Notes: generated by a model not told the origin, from the letters alone. A stretch of 64,000 nt of DNA from Aedes albopictus (GCF_035046485.1 NC_085137.1:340990505-341054504), one strand, 5' to 3'; shown: positions 30,854 through 42,564, numbered from the stretch's first letter. Translations and numbers: made by a program.

Positions 30854-31025
30854 GGGCCTGTCATAAACTACGTGGACTCTTAGGGGGGACGGGGCGGTGG
30901 GGGCTCTGGCTAAAGTCTACGCTCCTTACATATTCCGAAATTGTCGTATGAACAAAAGTCTACGAGAGGGAAGGGGGGGTTCTGAGATGGCCCAAAAAAA
31001 GTCTACGTAGTTTATGGACAGTGCC
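30854..31025. mobile_element. 172-bp MITE, GGGCCTGTCATAAAC ends
   Basis: The end GGGCCTGTCATAAACTACGT pairs with ACGTAGTTTATGGACAGTGCC at the right, with G-rich internal tracts as in the MITE at 3784-3938. Flanking bases are TA on the left and TTA on the right, so the duplication is uncertain. Confidence 0.65.
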
Positions 31026-31029
31026 TTAT

Positions 31030-32335
31030 TACTTGGGAATTTCTAATAGGATTCAAAATTATCTAATAAATTCCAAACCAATTTCAAAACAAAGTGTCGG
31101 GAAAATTATCTAAGGTATTGCTAAATGAATTTTTCTTTCAAAAATACAAATTTCTTATGTATACTATGTATTTTTGGAAAATTTGATGAGTTTTAGGAAT
31201 GATACTCATAATAATTGTTATCATGTTAAAATGGGAGTTCAACTAATACCACAAAAAGGTTGCCACTATCAATGATGTTGTCGTGTTTAGTGTTAAATTT
31301 GGAACGAACATAAAAATCTTCTGTATCAATTGCAGTTTTTTTTTAGAGATTTTGTAATTTCCAAGATTTACTGAGTTTTTTAGTTCTCAAAAATACAACT
31401 TTCTTCCTGCCGACATTTCAATGAATCACATTTATCTAGCATAATTTGAAAAATTAATGCCTTCCAAAACTTGCAAATCGAACGAATAGGCTTCGTGGCA
31501 GTGCGCTCTGAAATTTAATCGAATTGGTCTCTTCTGCAATAATCGCTAATTACGTTAAGAATAATTCGCGGATGACACCAAAACGAACACTAACACATGA
31601 GCGTTTATTACAGAATCATTTAAGTGTCAATTTATCCAATACAAAAAAATATCAAAGATCTGCTTATGTAGTTGAAGATGTTTATAAATATACCATATTA
31701 TGCATATTATATTCGGCCAAAAGTTTTTCAATGATAAGAGCGCATTAATTGAACAAAAAGTACATAGGACCTGCTCTGCATATATAGTTTAGTAGGTCCT
31801 GTATTGAATTATTATAATAAGAGAGCTTTCAGAAGTCAAAGACACCTTTGATGATCAAAATATGTAAAATATGTATAATATGTATTTTGTCTTATATAAT
31901 ATAAAACAGGAGTACTGATAATTGGCCATGCATCGGAAACTTACCATAATCCTTGTTTACTGCTGATTTCTCTCCAGTACGAAGTTTAGAATCCTGGTTT
32001 TAACATTAGCAGTCATACCATTTCAATACATTGCAAATTTTAGTATGTATGCAAACCAGGACTTACCAGTCTTTGAAGAGTTAGCCTCGTATGGCGAGGT
32101 TTTTAACTATTTGCAAAGTAAAGTTGGTTAGCTTTGTTTTATTCAGAGACTGTGTTTTTAGGGCACATTAGGCTTTAATAATTTTCACTCAACTCCTACA
32201 GCATTGATGTCAAAGAAGCAAATAATCACAAGAAATTAGATAATATGATGCCGTTTTAGAATATCCAACATAATACGTACACTCCCTATCAAAAGTTTGG
32301 GGTCACCCAAACATGTCATTTTTGTAAACCCATTA
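31030..32335. other. Unassigned AT-rich sequence
   Basis: No supported gene. The 74-codon plus-strand frame at 31524-31748 starts with a non-ATG codon region and has no motif. A small stem AGGACCTGC/GTAGGTCCT lies near 31765-31800. Confidence 0.4.
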
Positions 32336-32344
32336 CAACATTAC

Positions 32345-32475
32345 GGTTTCTGTAATGGTTTTTGGGTTTCGAGAACAGTAAGTTTTTGACCTTAGGTATT
32401 TATCGTGATGGGGCTGCCTCAATAGGTATAGCTTCCAGTGGAAGAGAATTACATATATTAGGATGTTCCAAAACA
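32345..32475 (-). mobile_element. Fragment sharing the 5' leader of an RTE-like element
   Basis: GGTTTCTGTAATGGTTTTTG and following bases match 37588-37720 over more than 100 bp with scattered changes. At 37.6 kb this segment lies directly upstream of an RTE endonuclease on the minus strand, so this is probably the same element's leader. Confidence 0.5.
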
Positions 32476-32479
32476 AATT

Positions 32480-33003
32480 CTATCAAAATTCTTCCTTTTG
32501 AGGTACTTCGTATTACAAACATGGTAATTACATATGCTTTCTTTACTTTTATTGGCATACGTTGTTCGGAGAACTTGTAGCAAACAAGTATAGCTTTCTA
32601 TTTCTGCCGGAAGAAATAATTCTCGATAAGTTTTAGTATAGTTATGATTTTTTGAAGTCCAAAAATAGTCAAAAACACAAAATTGATTTGATGCACCTCT
32701 TAATTTCAATGGATTTGGCTGAAAATTTGACCAGTTACTTCTTTTAGGATGTTTATAAAAATATGGGGGTGGACTTGTGAATCAGAGAACATTTATAAAA
32801 TTTGGACAGGCCTACTGTAAAGTCACCAAGACACTTTGGGTAAGAACTAAATATACTGAAGTTTTTTTTACGACAATAATGATACCGCATAAAAAACGCG
32901 TGTACAGATTTTTCATACTTTTTTTGTGGTGAGCATAAAACCTCAAACGCTGCAGCATATGAAAGCCATAGCTAAGCTGTTAAACTAATCAAATAGATTT
33001 TGT
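32480..33003. other. Unassigned AT-rich sequence
   Basis: No gene or repeat that I can support beyond short A/T runs. Confidence 0.35.
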
Positions 33004-33105
33004 TTTGAGGTTATGACTTTCAGTTTTGGAAGAAAAACTTAAAAACGGATTGTTAAGTTTTCATCCGTTTTTGAGTTTTTCTTCCAAGACGAAAGCCATA
33101 ACCTC
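33004..33105. repeat. Long hairpin, about 45-bp arms
   Basis: TTTTGAGGTTATGACTTTC and GGAAGAAAAACTTAAAAACG pair with CGTTTTTGAGTTTTTCTTCC and GAAAGCCATAACCTCAAAA around a loop of about 12 nt. Probably a foldback repeat; no target duplication identified. Confidence 0.65.
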
Positions 33106-33434
33106 AAAACATTAAATCAACAGTCGATTTCTCAAGAAATATTAAAATAGAAAGTATTTCATCAAGGTACATGTTGAGATATAATGTTGAGAAAACATAT
33201 TCAAAAATCCTATATGTTATAACCTTTTGAACTTTCATCTGATTTTACTCAAAATTTCAGCAGATGATTTTTAATTAACCCTAGTAAGATGTTATAGCCA
33301 ATATGACCCACACAGGCACGCTGGCGTTACATTTTCAGTAGATTTGATTAAAGTGTAAACAAGTAGCAAGCATTTGAATAAAAGCATGTCAAACAGATGG
33401 TTGTGTGATAAAAAGTGATGCACTAGACTTAGTA

Positions 33435-33781
33435 CGTCGCACGCTATGTCGGAACCAGCAGATTATAAAAATCGAATGTACATCGGGTTTATTTTCACCA
33501 AACATCAGTACTCTAGCTATATTTTTTAATTTGCAGAAGGTTTCTATCGGTGAAAATTTTTCCATACATTTTGTATGGGAGAGAAATTGACCGAAAATGG
33601 GATTTTCATGCAAATTTGTGTGAAAAACAGTCAAAAAGATGAAAAACTCAAAATTTTCCCGATGAAATATTTTAAAAGTTTCTGCATATGATAATACAGC
33701 ATGAATTCTGATATACTGTGGAAAGAAACCTGATGTACATTCGATTTTTATAATCTGCTGGTTCAGACATAGCGTGGGTCG
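33435..33781. mobile_element. 347-bp MITE, TA duplication
   Basis: Left CGTCGCACGCTATGTCGGAA and right, read inward, CGACCCACGCTATGTCTGAA continue into a shared CCAGCAGATTATAAAAATCG arm. TA flanks both ends (33433-33434, 33782-33783). The 61- and 81-codon frames on the two strands lie within it and are not genes. Confidence 0.7.
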
Positions 33782-33789
33782 TAAAACAA

Positions 33790-35159
33790 TTTCAAAGTTA
33801 CTTCAGATGTTACTCGTATTGTCAAAGATACCCGTTTTACAGTACATACTGTACAGTACAAATGTGTAATAACTTTACATTAGTTACCGCTGCCACATAT
33901 TCTTATTCTTTTTCTTCATATTGGTAGAACGTCCCTTTAGGCTGCCTCATAATGAATGTCTTTGAAAGTTATTCCTACTTCAATGATCATCAAATTTACC
34001 TCCAATGTAGGTGTATCGATCATTTTTTTTTTCTTCCATGAAATGGTGGAGACGCAATATATTCCATATGTGCTCGTATCACGGGCTGCGTTTTGAATGA
34101 AACAATGTCATCATCCAAACCAAAGCCGCCGGCAATAGCCGTGGGAAACCACCAGAAACCAGCTTAGTTCAAAATGTTAAAACGTTTTATTGCCACCATC
34201 CATAACGTTTGCTCAGCTGGATGCACGCGACCCGTTTGCACGTTCGATCCGATCGGTGATGGCGTGGTGGCGCGTTAATCTGTGGTTAATATTCAACGCT
34301 CATACGTTCCGGCGTGTGGTGTTCCTTTACGACACACGGGTTCGGTGCTATAGTCAGTCAGTGTGGTTGCGACAGTTGGTGCGAAAATGATCGAAGATAT
34401 GGGATTCTCCCATACAGGAAGCAGGAAAAAAGCAGTCTGGTCAAGAACACTCGCTAAGCCCATTCAGTTGCGAAACGACTGTTTACAAAGCGAAGAGTAG
34501 TGAAAGTGATAGCTTTGTCCTTGGAACGTTGAGCTCTGGTTTGGCTTGGCTGGTTGGACTTGGCGCGATAGTGGTTTACACACACGGATTTAGCGAGGAG
34601 GAAGGGGCCGATGATTGATTATGGTCTCATGTTCGGAATTGGTCATTTTCTTAGCATTGGGATGAGCGGAGAAGACTACGGGCAATTTAGATTATGAAAT
34701 GTAAATGGGCTGTGCTGACTTTTATCACTTAGCTGATGACATAGTGATGCGTTGTTCAATGCCGAACAAGTTTGAGTGAATGCTGTGTATGCTATTAGTA
34801 AGAGAAGATTTGAGCCTTAATGAGAAATCAAAGCGGGCATACGTTGAAAAAACCAAACAGATTAATTGTCGATTAAATTAGATCATATGCACTGCAAACA
34901 CTAGTTAACGTAGAATGTACCATCTTACGCCTACCAAAGGGGCTGTTCATAAATCACGTGGACTTTTTGTGGGGGGGGGGGATGGTTTATTTGAAGAAAA
35001 AATTTAATGATATTCCATAGGATAGTCGTAGAAAATCCGTACGTATCCTGCCTGTAAAATGCCTTTCAGAACACAGCTTGATCGCAATTTCAGTTCTCAT
35101 TTCTACAACGAACCTAGCTTCAATGAGAGAATGATATGATAAAAGTTTCACCACACCAA
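33790..35159. other. Unassigned sequence
   Basis: No gene supported. The stretch 34130-34620 has higher GC and looks unique (not repeat). It contains a TCAGTCAGTGTGG element near 34355 that could be an initiator, but no TATA box or confirmed ORF goes with it. A 12-bp poly-G lies near 34971-34982. Confidence 0.35.
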
Positions 35160-35651
35160 TCACATGTCAGCAAGCAAGCAAATCACTCGGAGTAAGTTTT
35201 TTTTTGCAACATCGGCTGGAAATACATAACTCCGTTTTGAGCCAACCCGTTCGTTGGCGTTGGTATCACCATCATACTCGGGGAAACAGCTGTCATTAAT
35301 GTTGCCGGCTGGAAACTTAAATGTGAAAGATTCCGAAAATTCGTGTCGCAAATTTATGATGGCAAAAACTTTTCCGTTCCCATTCTTCGGCAACCGGTAA
35401 TGAAGGAAACCGAGAAGTGGTTGATATGATGTCTCCGGGTAGTTATCTAGAGAAGGATCTACTTTTTCGGCAATAATATGAGCAGTGAAAGAGGCCCTTC
35501 TTTGCGGTGGAGTAGCATGTTGAGCAGCGTCAAGCGACGACAAGGATGATGATGATGCTCTATAGTTTGATATCAATTTGTGATGAGCTTGATACTTTCC
35601 GGATGTGCTGAGTTCGTACTTTTTATTTGAACAGTGGGATTGAATGTAAGA
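35160..35651 (-). CDS. Candidate coding exon, unknown protein (3' end of gene)
   Basis: On the minus strand 163 codons are open from a TAG at 35654-35652 down to TGA at 35162-35160. The conceptual protein has natural-looking composition. A serine-rich stretch (SNYRASSSSLSSLDAA) is followed by a globular-looking part with QPLLGFLHYRLPKNGNGKVF and EFSESFTFKFPAGN. It ends in VAKKNLLRVICLLADM. It is not built from the degenerate repeats that make most other frames here. There is no ATG near the start, so it would be a last exon; a weak acceptor (ACAAACTAG) precedes the frame. I do not recognise the family. Alternatives are a gene relic or a transposon-borne fragment. Confidence 0.35.
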   Translation of the reverse strand, partial: SYIQSHCSNKKYELSTSGKYQAHHKLISNYRASSSSLSSLDAAQHATPPQRRASFTAHIIAEKVDPSLDNYPETSYQPLLGFLHYRLPKNGNGKVFAIINLRHEFSESFTFKFPAGNINDSCFPEYDGDTNANERVGSKRSYVFPADVAKKNLLRVICLLADM

Positions 35652-35654
35652 CTA

Positions 35655-36829
35655 GTTTGTGTTAGTTTTACGTAAAACATCAGTTTTACAGTTTTCATCT
35701 TCAAAGTGGAGATTGGGGACTTCTCGTTTCACGATAACGTGACTGCACAATAAAGTCTCGACGAAGGCGTCTGAGTTCGAATTTTAATTTGATAATGGAT
35801 AATTTTTTTGGCACAAAATATTATTTGCTCGCTAAACGATTACGAATACAAAGAAATATTTAACAAATAACACTCTTAGCTAATAAGTGTGCAAGTAGAA
35901 GTAAAGCACTTAGGGTTCGAGTTTCCATTCTAGTTGGTGTGTTAAATTAGTAAGAAGAAGATGAATCAATAACTTTTACAGCTTTTACAAGCATCACTGT
36001 ATGTTCTTTATTCATTGCATTTCATCTGTAAATACGAATGGGCAAAGTTAAACATTAAACCGAGCCGTCATTTTTGCATGAATGAGCCGAGAGATTTCAT
36101 CCGGCACTGAGGGTGTACACAAACGTGTGGATAAATTGAAACCCGAATCAAATCTGCTGCAGGCTATTGGGATCTGGGGACCTTAGTTTTGCATTACATT
36201 ACAGCAAAGTATTTTTCTGCATAATGAGAACTTTTCATTAATTGAAATGGCCAATCATAGCTGTGTTTGGAACATCCCACGGAGCACATATAACTCCGAC
36301 TTGTTTCATCTCGGTGATCATTTTAACAAGCAGGATGCCCGTTTTTTTCTGGATATTTTAACTGCGCTTTTGTCCGAAAATATTTGGGTCACATTTTATT
36401 TTCCCTTCAAGCGTGAATCCCACAAACATACATGAGCGAGTTGGAATGGAATGATACTCAACCACTTTGGCTGGTTATTCCTCACTGTGAAGTGTAGAAG
36501 AGAGAGTAATGAAATGCATCACTTCGATGATTCCACGATGCCTTGTGAACATTTATTATCTAGGGTATTGGTTCCCTTCTTAAGCATGTGGCTCCCATTT
36601 TTTGTTAGAAGTGAGCACGCATGAAAACAAAAAAGAACGGAATCAATCGGTGCCGTAATAGCTTACTTTCGAATAGGATGAATATGGGAGCGTGAGATTA
36701 CTGATGGCACACATACCCTATATGAATGTATGCTTGTGGATGTGTTTTCGAACATCAAGAATGTTCTGCAAAATCAATTAACGTTGGTCAACGAAAAATA
36801 GTCAAATTAATTGAAAAAAAAGCATCGGT
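35655..36829. other. Unassigned sequence
   Basis: No supported feature. A 62-codon ATG-initiated frame at 36247-36435 (plus) has no motif. Confidence 0.35.
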
Positions 36830-37800
36830 TGGTGCGTAACATTGAATCATGGTAAAGTTTCGAACGCGTGTTCTGAATCTGGCTACAATTATCCTCTCAT
36901 TAACAGGTTCTCACTTCATGAGCGCAGCGTGGGTGTGAGCGCCAGAGATGCCAGATTATTTTAACAAAAGTCTGTATCAAAACAGATTTTTCTATAATAC
37001 CGTTTTAGGTTAAACCAGACACCGAGAGTCCTAAAATTTCAGTGGAAACTAATAAAATTGTACTTCTTTTTACTGTTTTGAATTTTCATTGGTATTAATT
37101 TCACTAAGACGCATGTGAAAAAGCTCAAATTTTCATAAATTCTTCTAAGTTCAAGCAGAAATGTGTACATTATTAATTCAATTTATTGAAAATAACTTTT
37201 ATGCTTTTTGGAGAAATCTGTATCACATTTTGAAAATCTGTAATTTTTCTGTACTCTGTATCTTGTCTGTATAGAAGGTCAAAAATCTGTATATCTGGTA
37301 TCTCTGGTGAGCGCTGAGCCGGTAACCAACTTTACGGTGGCGAGGCGAGCATGTTCATCTCGTAGGCCAGAGTATATCAGAGTTTGACCCAACGCTAATC
37401 TGTGTGTTCTCCAAAGTTCGGCCAACGGACTTCGCTCAGTCCGATGATCTCAAGCTTCATACCTGCCATGCCTTATTGGCTAGTTTTGCCAGTTTGCCCT
37501 GCTGGGCTAGAGTTAATACATTCCAAGTTTCAATTCTTGTCCGTTGTTTCGCGCTAAAAGTCCGTTGAATCAGTTCGTAATCTTTCATTTTCGGTTTCTG
37601 TAACGGTTTTTGGGTTTCGAGAACAGTTGGTTGTTGGCCTAAGACCCTCTATCCACCGTAGTGGGGCTGCCACCTTAGGTATAGCTTGCGGTGGAGAAGC
37701 ATTTCATACTCAGCCGCTGGATGCCACAACAGACGCTGTTTGACCCGCACCTCCTTGGTGAACAGACGCTCGGGACATACCTCCTAAATCTAGCTGAAGT
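36830..37800 (-). pseudogene. RTE-like element 5' region and endonuclease, interrupted
   Basis: On the minus strand the sequence around 37445-37385 reads LEIIGLSEVRWPNFGEHT, the Glu-containing endonuclease motif of RTE-type retrotransposons. The preceding QTGKTSQ region is a decayed endonuclease start. After the MITE at 36943-37306 the same protein resumes with blocks equivalent to MRG.L.PDSEH and CYAPTD (near 36845), also RTE endonuclease. Several stops and frameshifts make it a pseudogene. Its leader (37588-37800) recurs at 32345-32475. Confidence 0.65.
36943..37306. mobile_element. 364-bp hAT-like MITE, GTGAGCGC duplication
   Basis: Ends CAGAGATGCCAGAT and ATCTGGTATCTCTG are flanked by the perfect 8-bp direct repeat GTGAGCGC (36935-36942, 37307-37314). 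CAGAG ends with an 8-bp duplication are typical of hAT elements. Deleting the MITE plus one repeat rejoins the RTE endonuclease on the minus strand, which confirms the boundaries. Confidence 0.85.
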
Positions 37801-39853
37801 CAGAACCCAAGTAACATTTCAAGTTTTATCAAATACTACAAGGTTGCTATAAAACGACTTTCATAAAGCCATGGTCAAGATAGTTTCGACTTTATATCTA
37901 CGATCATAACCTCACGAAGAGTAAAATCTAGCCAGTTGGCCCACCCTGCAAGAGGTTTCGAAAGAACTGTAACAAAAGCAATTCAGCGTTTATGGATGCC
38001 ATTTCTATGCCACGCTGTCTAGGCGCTTGCTCTTTCTCAATAAATTCTTTAAAAAACAGGTGACCAAACTCGAAACATGATGGCTCCATCATATTTTTCG
38101 GGCAAAATATTTATCGTGTTGTGCTCTCATTTCAACTGCCACATGAAATTTACTGTGAAACACCATAGATAACCTAAAAACTAATAGCCCCTTCGAAAAT
38201 AGCTCACATTTCGATTTAGTTTTGGTTTCTACCAGAGCAGGAAATTTTGGACAAAATAATAATTTTATGAATTTCACTTTTTTGTTGCCTTTTGAATATG
38301 CTATTTAAGTAATTGAATAAATTTCAGTTGGTATCACTCTATTATCATAGAATGCTATGCGCTCAAAATATTAAAATCAAAGTAAAAGAATGAACTAATT
38401 ATGGCGACTATCAATTTTATCAACATTGCTGTTTTGCATTCATAAAAGAATCCATTAATGCGTATACATTTATTATCGCATTTGTGAAGATAGTATTCTT
38501 GCCAAAATGTTTCTATAAATGCCGTTTGTAGACCGCTTGGCTATTTTTCAGTATTTATGGTGACCAAACAGCATGCAAATAAAATTTTGACAGTTAATTT
38601 GTTGATCTGTTTGTTCATGCACTTGTTGATCCATTTTCAGATTGGATCAATTGTAAATTTAGTTCTGTTTGCTTCTTCCGAAGCTTCTCCGGTAAGTTGG
38701 ATATGTATCGTGATAAAGCTGGATTTGTGGCAACTTTATGATCCCGAACCCGACCATTTGGGACGATGAAAGCGAGTCGATCCTAGCCCTACCGGATATG
38801 TACCTAGGTCAGTTTGGCAGTCCTGTTTATCGCTAGCTAAGGGAGAATTGAGTTTTTCGTCGTCAAGAGGTTTCTGGCCGCCGATGTTTGATTTACTTTA
38901 TATAAAAATATTTCACCAAAACGATAAAATAGCGCTATGCCGGCAGATTTCGCTAGGTCATCACTCAGTCGATTACATTGAGGGTGTTAAGCAAATTAGG
39001 TGGAAGCATACAATGTTTGTTTTAACGTGTTTACATAAAATTTAAGCAGGTTGTATGTTTTCATTAAACAAATGCATTGAATTTTATGATATCTAAGCTT
39101 ATTTGGTGAATCCGAATCGCATACCGTTTGGATTGAAAAAAAAAACTAAAAGGTTTTATGCTGGGTTTTGTAAACTCAAACCAGTCTTATGATGTATTTT
39201 AATACAGCAGTTATTAGCAATGATTTTATCTTGGGTTTCGTAGTGGAACTGATAACCGTTTTAAACCTTCTAATGATGCCAAATGATATTGGCATTTAAA
39301 TGTGTCTTCAAAAGGTTTCTGAAATAACCAGAAGAAAAACTTTAAAGTTTATTTGTTCAGCAACCATAAATGCTCTTTGTAAACAAAACGGCAAGCTTAT
39401 TGCCATTATAAAACCGTTTTAAATTACCTTGAAGGCAAAATGGTTATTGAATTGCTACTTCGGAAGGACAGTGCCCAGGCTGCACTACCAGCTAAGCACA
39501 CTTCTCTTAGCTGGCGGTCTTTGTCATCGCTTGGCTCGTGGAAGGTAGGGACTTATGAGGACCAGAGCTATGTTGGACGCTCTCCTTATCCACTCCCCGA
39601 CCGTTTTGTAGCCCTTATTTGCTGTGTACATAATTCTATCTCTAATTTTCGAGGCATGCGAAAACTCACTTTCATTATCTTTGTTAATGTGCGAAATTCT
39701 GCAAAAACAAACAAACGTTTTTCTGGGATAGTACCTACGTCAAAATTAACACGCTAGCGAAATAGTTAGTGCGACGATATAGTTTCTTTTTGGTTATAGA
39801 AGACTGTACTCTCCTATATTTTAACGCATTTTTACGAAATCCATTTTTAACAC
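37801..39853. other. Unassigned sequence
   Basis: No supported gene. Short open frames (38557-38769, 38848-39045, 39440-39757) show no domains. Confidence 0.4.
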
Positions 39854-39878
39854 ATTTTTTGAAAACGTTATAACGTTG

Positions 39879-40289
39879 CTTTGCTGTGCATGCATCGCTC
39901 CTGTAAGGGTGAGTATGGCAGCATAATCGATCGCGTTCGCTATTGTCTCGAGTGAAAATCAAAACAATAGATGCGCGGGTGTTTAGTATTCAGTATTGTG
40001 TTCTGCTTTGCTGTGCATGCATCGCTCCTGTAGGGGTGTGTATGGCATCATAATCGATCGCGTTCGCTATTGTCTCGAGTGAAAATCAAAACAATAGATG
40101 CGCGGGTGTTTAGTATTCAGTATTGTGTTGTTCTTTGCTGTGCATGCATCGCTCCTGTAAGGGTGAGTATGGCAGCATAATCGATCGCGTTCGCTATTGT
40201 CTCGGGTGAAAATCAAAACAATAGATGCGCGGGTGTTTAGTATTCAGTATTGTGTTGTTCTTTGCTAAGTATTGTGTTGTTCTTTACAG
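39879..40289. repeat. 127-bp tandem repeat, three full copies and a partial
   Basis: Units begin CTTTGCTGTGCATGCATCGC at 39879, 40006 and 40133, a constant 127-bp period with only a few differences (AAGGGTGAGT against AGGGGTGTGT, CTCGAGTG against CTCGGGTG). A short partial unit follows at 40260. Each contains GATCGCGTTCGC and a GTGTTTAGTATTCAGTATTG end. Confidence 0.9.
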
Positions 40290-40475
40290 AGAAGAACATT
40301 AATCAAGACAATTAGATGATCGGCATTGAACCACACAAAAACCCCACAACAATTGGTGAGATCTTTCCAATATTATTTATTTATAAATAATTCTACTTCA
40401 GTACATTTACTTTATAACTGCATATAAGTTGAAAAATCGCTATTTTCAACATCCTTTCATCTATTGGAAGATGCT

Positions 40476-40643
40476 TCAGTTCTGGGCTCTTTCTAAGTTG
40501 ATGAAGGGATTTATAAATGCTTGCAAGGACTTGGCCAGGTGTGTGGAGCTGAGTGAATCTATGACATTGTAGATAGTAGCGACATCAGCAATGTCAATGG
40601 AAATATTCAACTTTGCAACTCCATCCAAGATTTGTGCAAGTAT
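40476..40643 (-). pseudogene. Coding-like remnant, C-terminal part of unknown protein
   Basis: On the minus strand 55 codons are open before a TGA at 40478-40476. They read ILAQILDGVAKLNISIDIAD, then VATIYNVIDSLSSTHLAKSL, then QAFINPFINLERAQN. The alternation of helix-friendly residues is unlike chance AT-rich translation. An AATAAA-like signal lies about 100 bp further on (near 40380). The frame is closed upstream by TGA at 40646-40644, without an ATG, so this is a 3' fragment of a gene or retrocopy. I do not recognise the family. Confidence 0.3.
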
Positions 40644-40689
40644 TCATGCTATGCTATGCTATTTTTTGAAAACGTTATAACGTTGCTGA

Positions 40690-41225
40690 ACATGAACAGA
40701 TTTTAATGAACTAAAGTATGTTTTCTAGGGTAAGGTCGTGGAATGGTTTTAATGTGGACAGTTTTTATTTAAAAAAAGCAAAGTGACGTAAGCGCCATTC
40801 AAAATTTCGATATTTATTAGTATAAATATGATATATAATATCTGGTGTAAAAATCACACTGTGGTATTCTTGCTGTATTAGAATGCAAGATATAGTCGTA
40901 ATCTATCATCTATGGAAAGAAACTTAGAGTGTGAACAAGAGTTTTATCCATAATAATCAAAAAATGGGCCAAAACAACTATCAATGTCGCTTACGTCACT
41001 TGGCAGAATTACGGCAGTGAAAGTGTCTGCTGGAAATAAAGGACTATAGTTATCTGTGGACATAGATGATAAGTAACTTATTGGTAAGGGGTGCATCTAA
41101 TTTTCTTCAGAGAAACATTTCTCTCTGAAGATATATGAAGATTTTCTTTGAAGATATTCTTCAGATATTTAAAAAGACACGGACACGTTCAATGCTTCCA
41201 GTGAGCTATTTGCTCTTTGAAGGAA
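40690..41225. other. Unassigned sequence
   Basis: No feature that I can support. Confidence 0.35.
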
Positions 41226-41227
41226 GC

Positions 41228-41376
41228 ACGACACTAGACAACGGACTAGCATGCAACGCCCAGTGGCACAGCCGAAAACTTTTCCTGACAGCTGCGGCGG
41301 GAATCGAACCCGCGCTCCTTAGCACGATGCGACTAAAGGCTTGGTGACCTTAGCCGCACGACCACGAAGCCACACA
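41228..41376 (-). mobile_element. tRNA-derived SINE, not Feilai
   Basis: Read on the minus strand, GTGTGGCTTCGTGGTCGTGC begins a tRNA-like head with an A-box-like TCGTGGTCGTGCGGCTAAGG. At tRNA spacing comes a good B box, CGCGGGTTCGATTCCCGCC (41305-41287). The sequence differs from the two Feilai copies, so it is a second tRNA-related SINE family. The plus-strand ORF 41135-41347 crosses it and is not a gene. Confidence 0.55.
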
Positions 41377-41491
41377 AAATATTTTCCTGTGCTCGTGGAA
41401 AAGGAATTATTCTCAACTTTATTGCAAAAGAACCAAAGAGGAATTTCACGGAGTCATGTAAGTCGATCCTGAGCGACCATTTCAAAAATAT

Positions 41492-41945
41492 CTGAAACTT
41501 TGCTCAGTTTTTCAATTTAATCTAAATCGCCATTTTTCGATACCAAACCTTCATCTTCAGTCACGACTAACTTTTCAAAAGGGTGTATGCGAAAATGGTT
41601 CAAAATATTCTAAAAGCTGTACAGCAAAAACGGATTGTTCGATTATTATGAATTTTTCAGCAAAGTTAGATAACTAAATGGTGATTCCTAAGAAAATATA
41701 CACTGTAAAAAAATATTTTTTTACATTAAAAAAATATAATTTTTGTCACATAAACTTAAATATCTCAAAACCCTATCTTTTAACCAACGTATTTTTTTAG
41801 GGGAAATGGCCCATTATATAAGCTATCTGCCATAAAAATTTCGTGATGGTAAACTAATAAACAAAAAAGTTATGACATTTCAAACAATTCACAATTTTTA
41901 CATTTAATAACAAATTTTTTTTTTCTGTGTAAATTATTTCGAGAA
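41492..41945 (+). repeat. Left arm of a 0.45-kb inverted repeat
   Basis: From TGAAACTTTGCTCAGTTTTT to the T-rich TTTTTTCTGTGTAAAT stretch, this segment matches the reverse complement of 44640-45087 with moderate divergence. Shared blocks include CTTTTCAAAAGGGTGTATG, TCAGCAAAGTTAGAT and AGTTATGACATTTCAAAC. Confidence 0.75.
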
Positions 41946-42297
41946 TTATAGTTTGATGCTGATTTTATTGTAAAGGCTATCGCCTGAATTACAGAAGTTG
42001 TTTTCATGATATTTTTATTTGATTATTCATAATTACTATTGTATCTATTTTAAACTTAGACGCGATCCAGTGTTGTGATCAAAAATATTGAGAGTGTCAC
42101 ACTTTTTATTGTACAAGACTGGTAAAAAAATCTCTTAATAGTGTTGAAAACCTGTTGGTTATAAGAAACATGGAATTAAACGTATTTTTAAGACAAAAGC
42201 TGTAAAATAAATGTTTTATATACTCGTATATGTCTAGTTTATCTGCAAAATATTACCTCTTAGAGAACAGACTTTATGATCGGAAGAAAGCGAGTAA

Positions 42298-42564
42298 CCA
42301 CCGACGAACCGACGTGACAGCTAGAACAAACAAATTCAAATTTATTGTCCTCAACGCCATGATGAAAAATAACCGAACACTACCGCCACCTCTATAACGG
42401 TTCGAGTTGATTTGATAGCTTGGCCCCAAACCCCCGTGTGTTCATATAGGGAATGGTTCGCGTCTGCGCTGATTAGACAGAAGCGTTCTCTCGCTTCGCT
42501 GGTTGACCGTTAAATTTAGGGGGGACACTTTTGAAACGCCACTGTCACGTCGATTCGTCGGTGG
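42298..42564. mobile_element. 267-bp inverted-repeat element, CCACCGACGAACCGA ends
   Basis: CCACCGACGAACCGACGTGA pairs with the right end TCACGTCGATTCGTCGGTGG. Target duplication not clear. The 80-codon minus frame here is within it. Confidence 0.6.

Larger units (their letters stand above)
39854..40687. repeat. 780-bp segment between 27-bp direct repeats
   Basis: An identical 27-bp sequence (starting ATTTTTTGAAAACGTTATAA) occurs at 39854-39880 and 40661-40687. The segment between holds a 127-bp tandem array at one end and a protein-coding-like remnant on the minus strand at the other. It ends with an ATGCT microsatellite next to the right repeat. The direct repeats could be an unusually long target duplication or the product of recombination. 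Confidence 0.6.

Noticed and set aside
34190..34390. 66-codon frame with possible promoter near 34355
   Set aside because: No TATA box, no splice site and no recognisable protein; an initiator-like string alone is too weak.
39879..40289. 127-bp repeats as an LTR or CRISPR
   Set aside because: Units are tandem and contiguous, lack TG...CA ends and a primer-binding site, and have no spacers.
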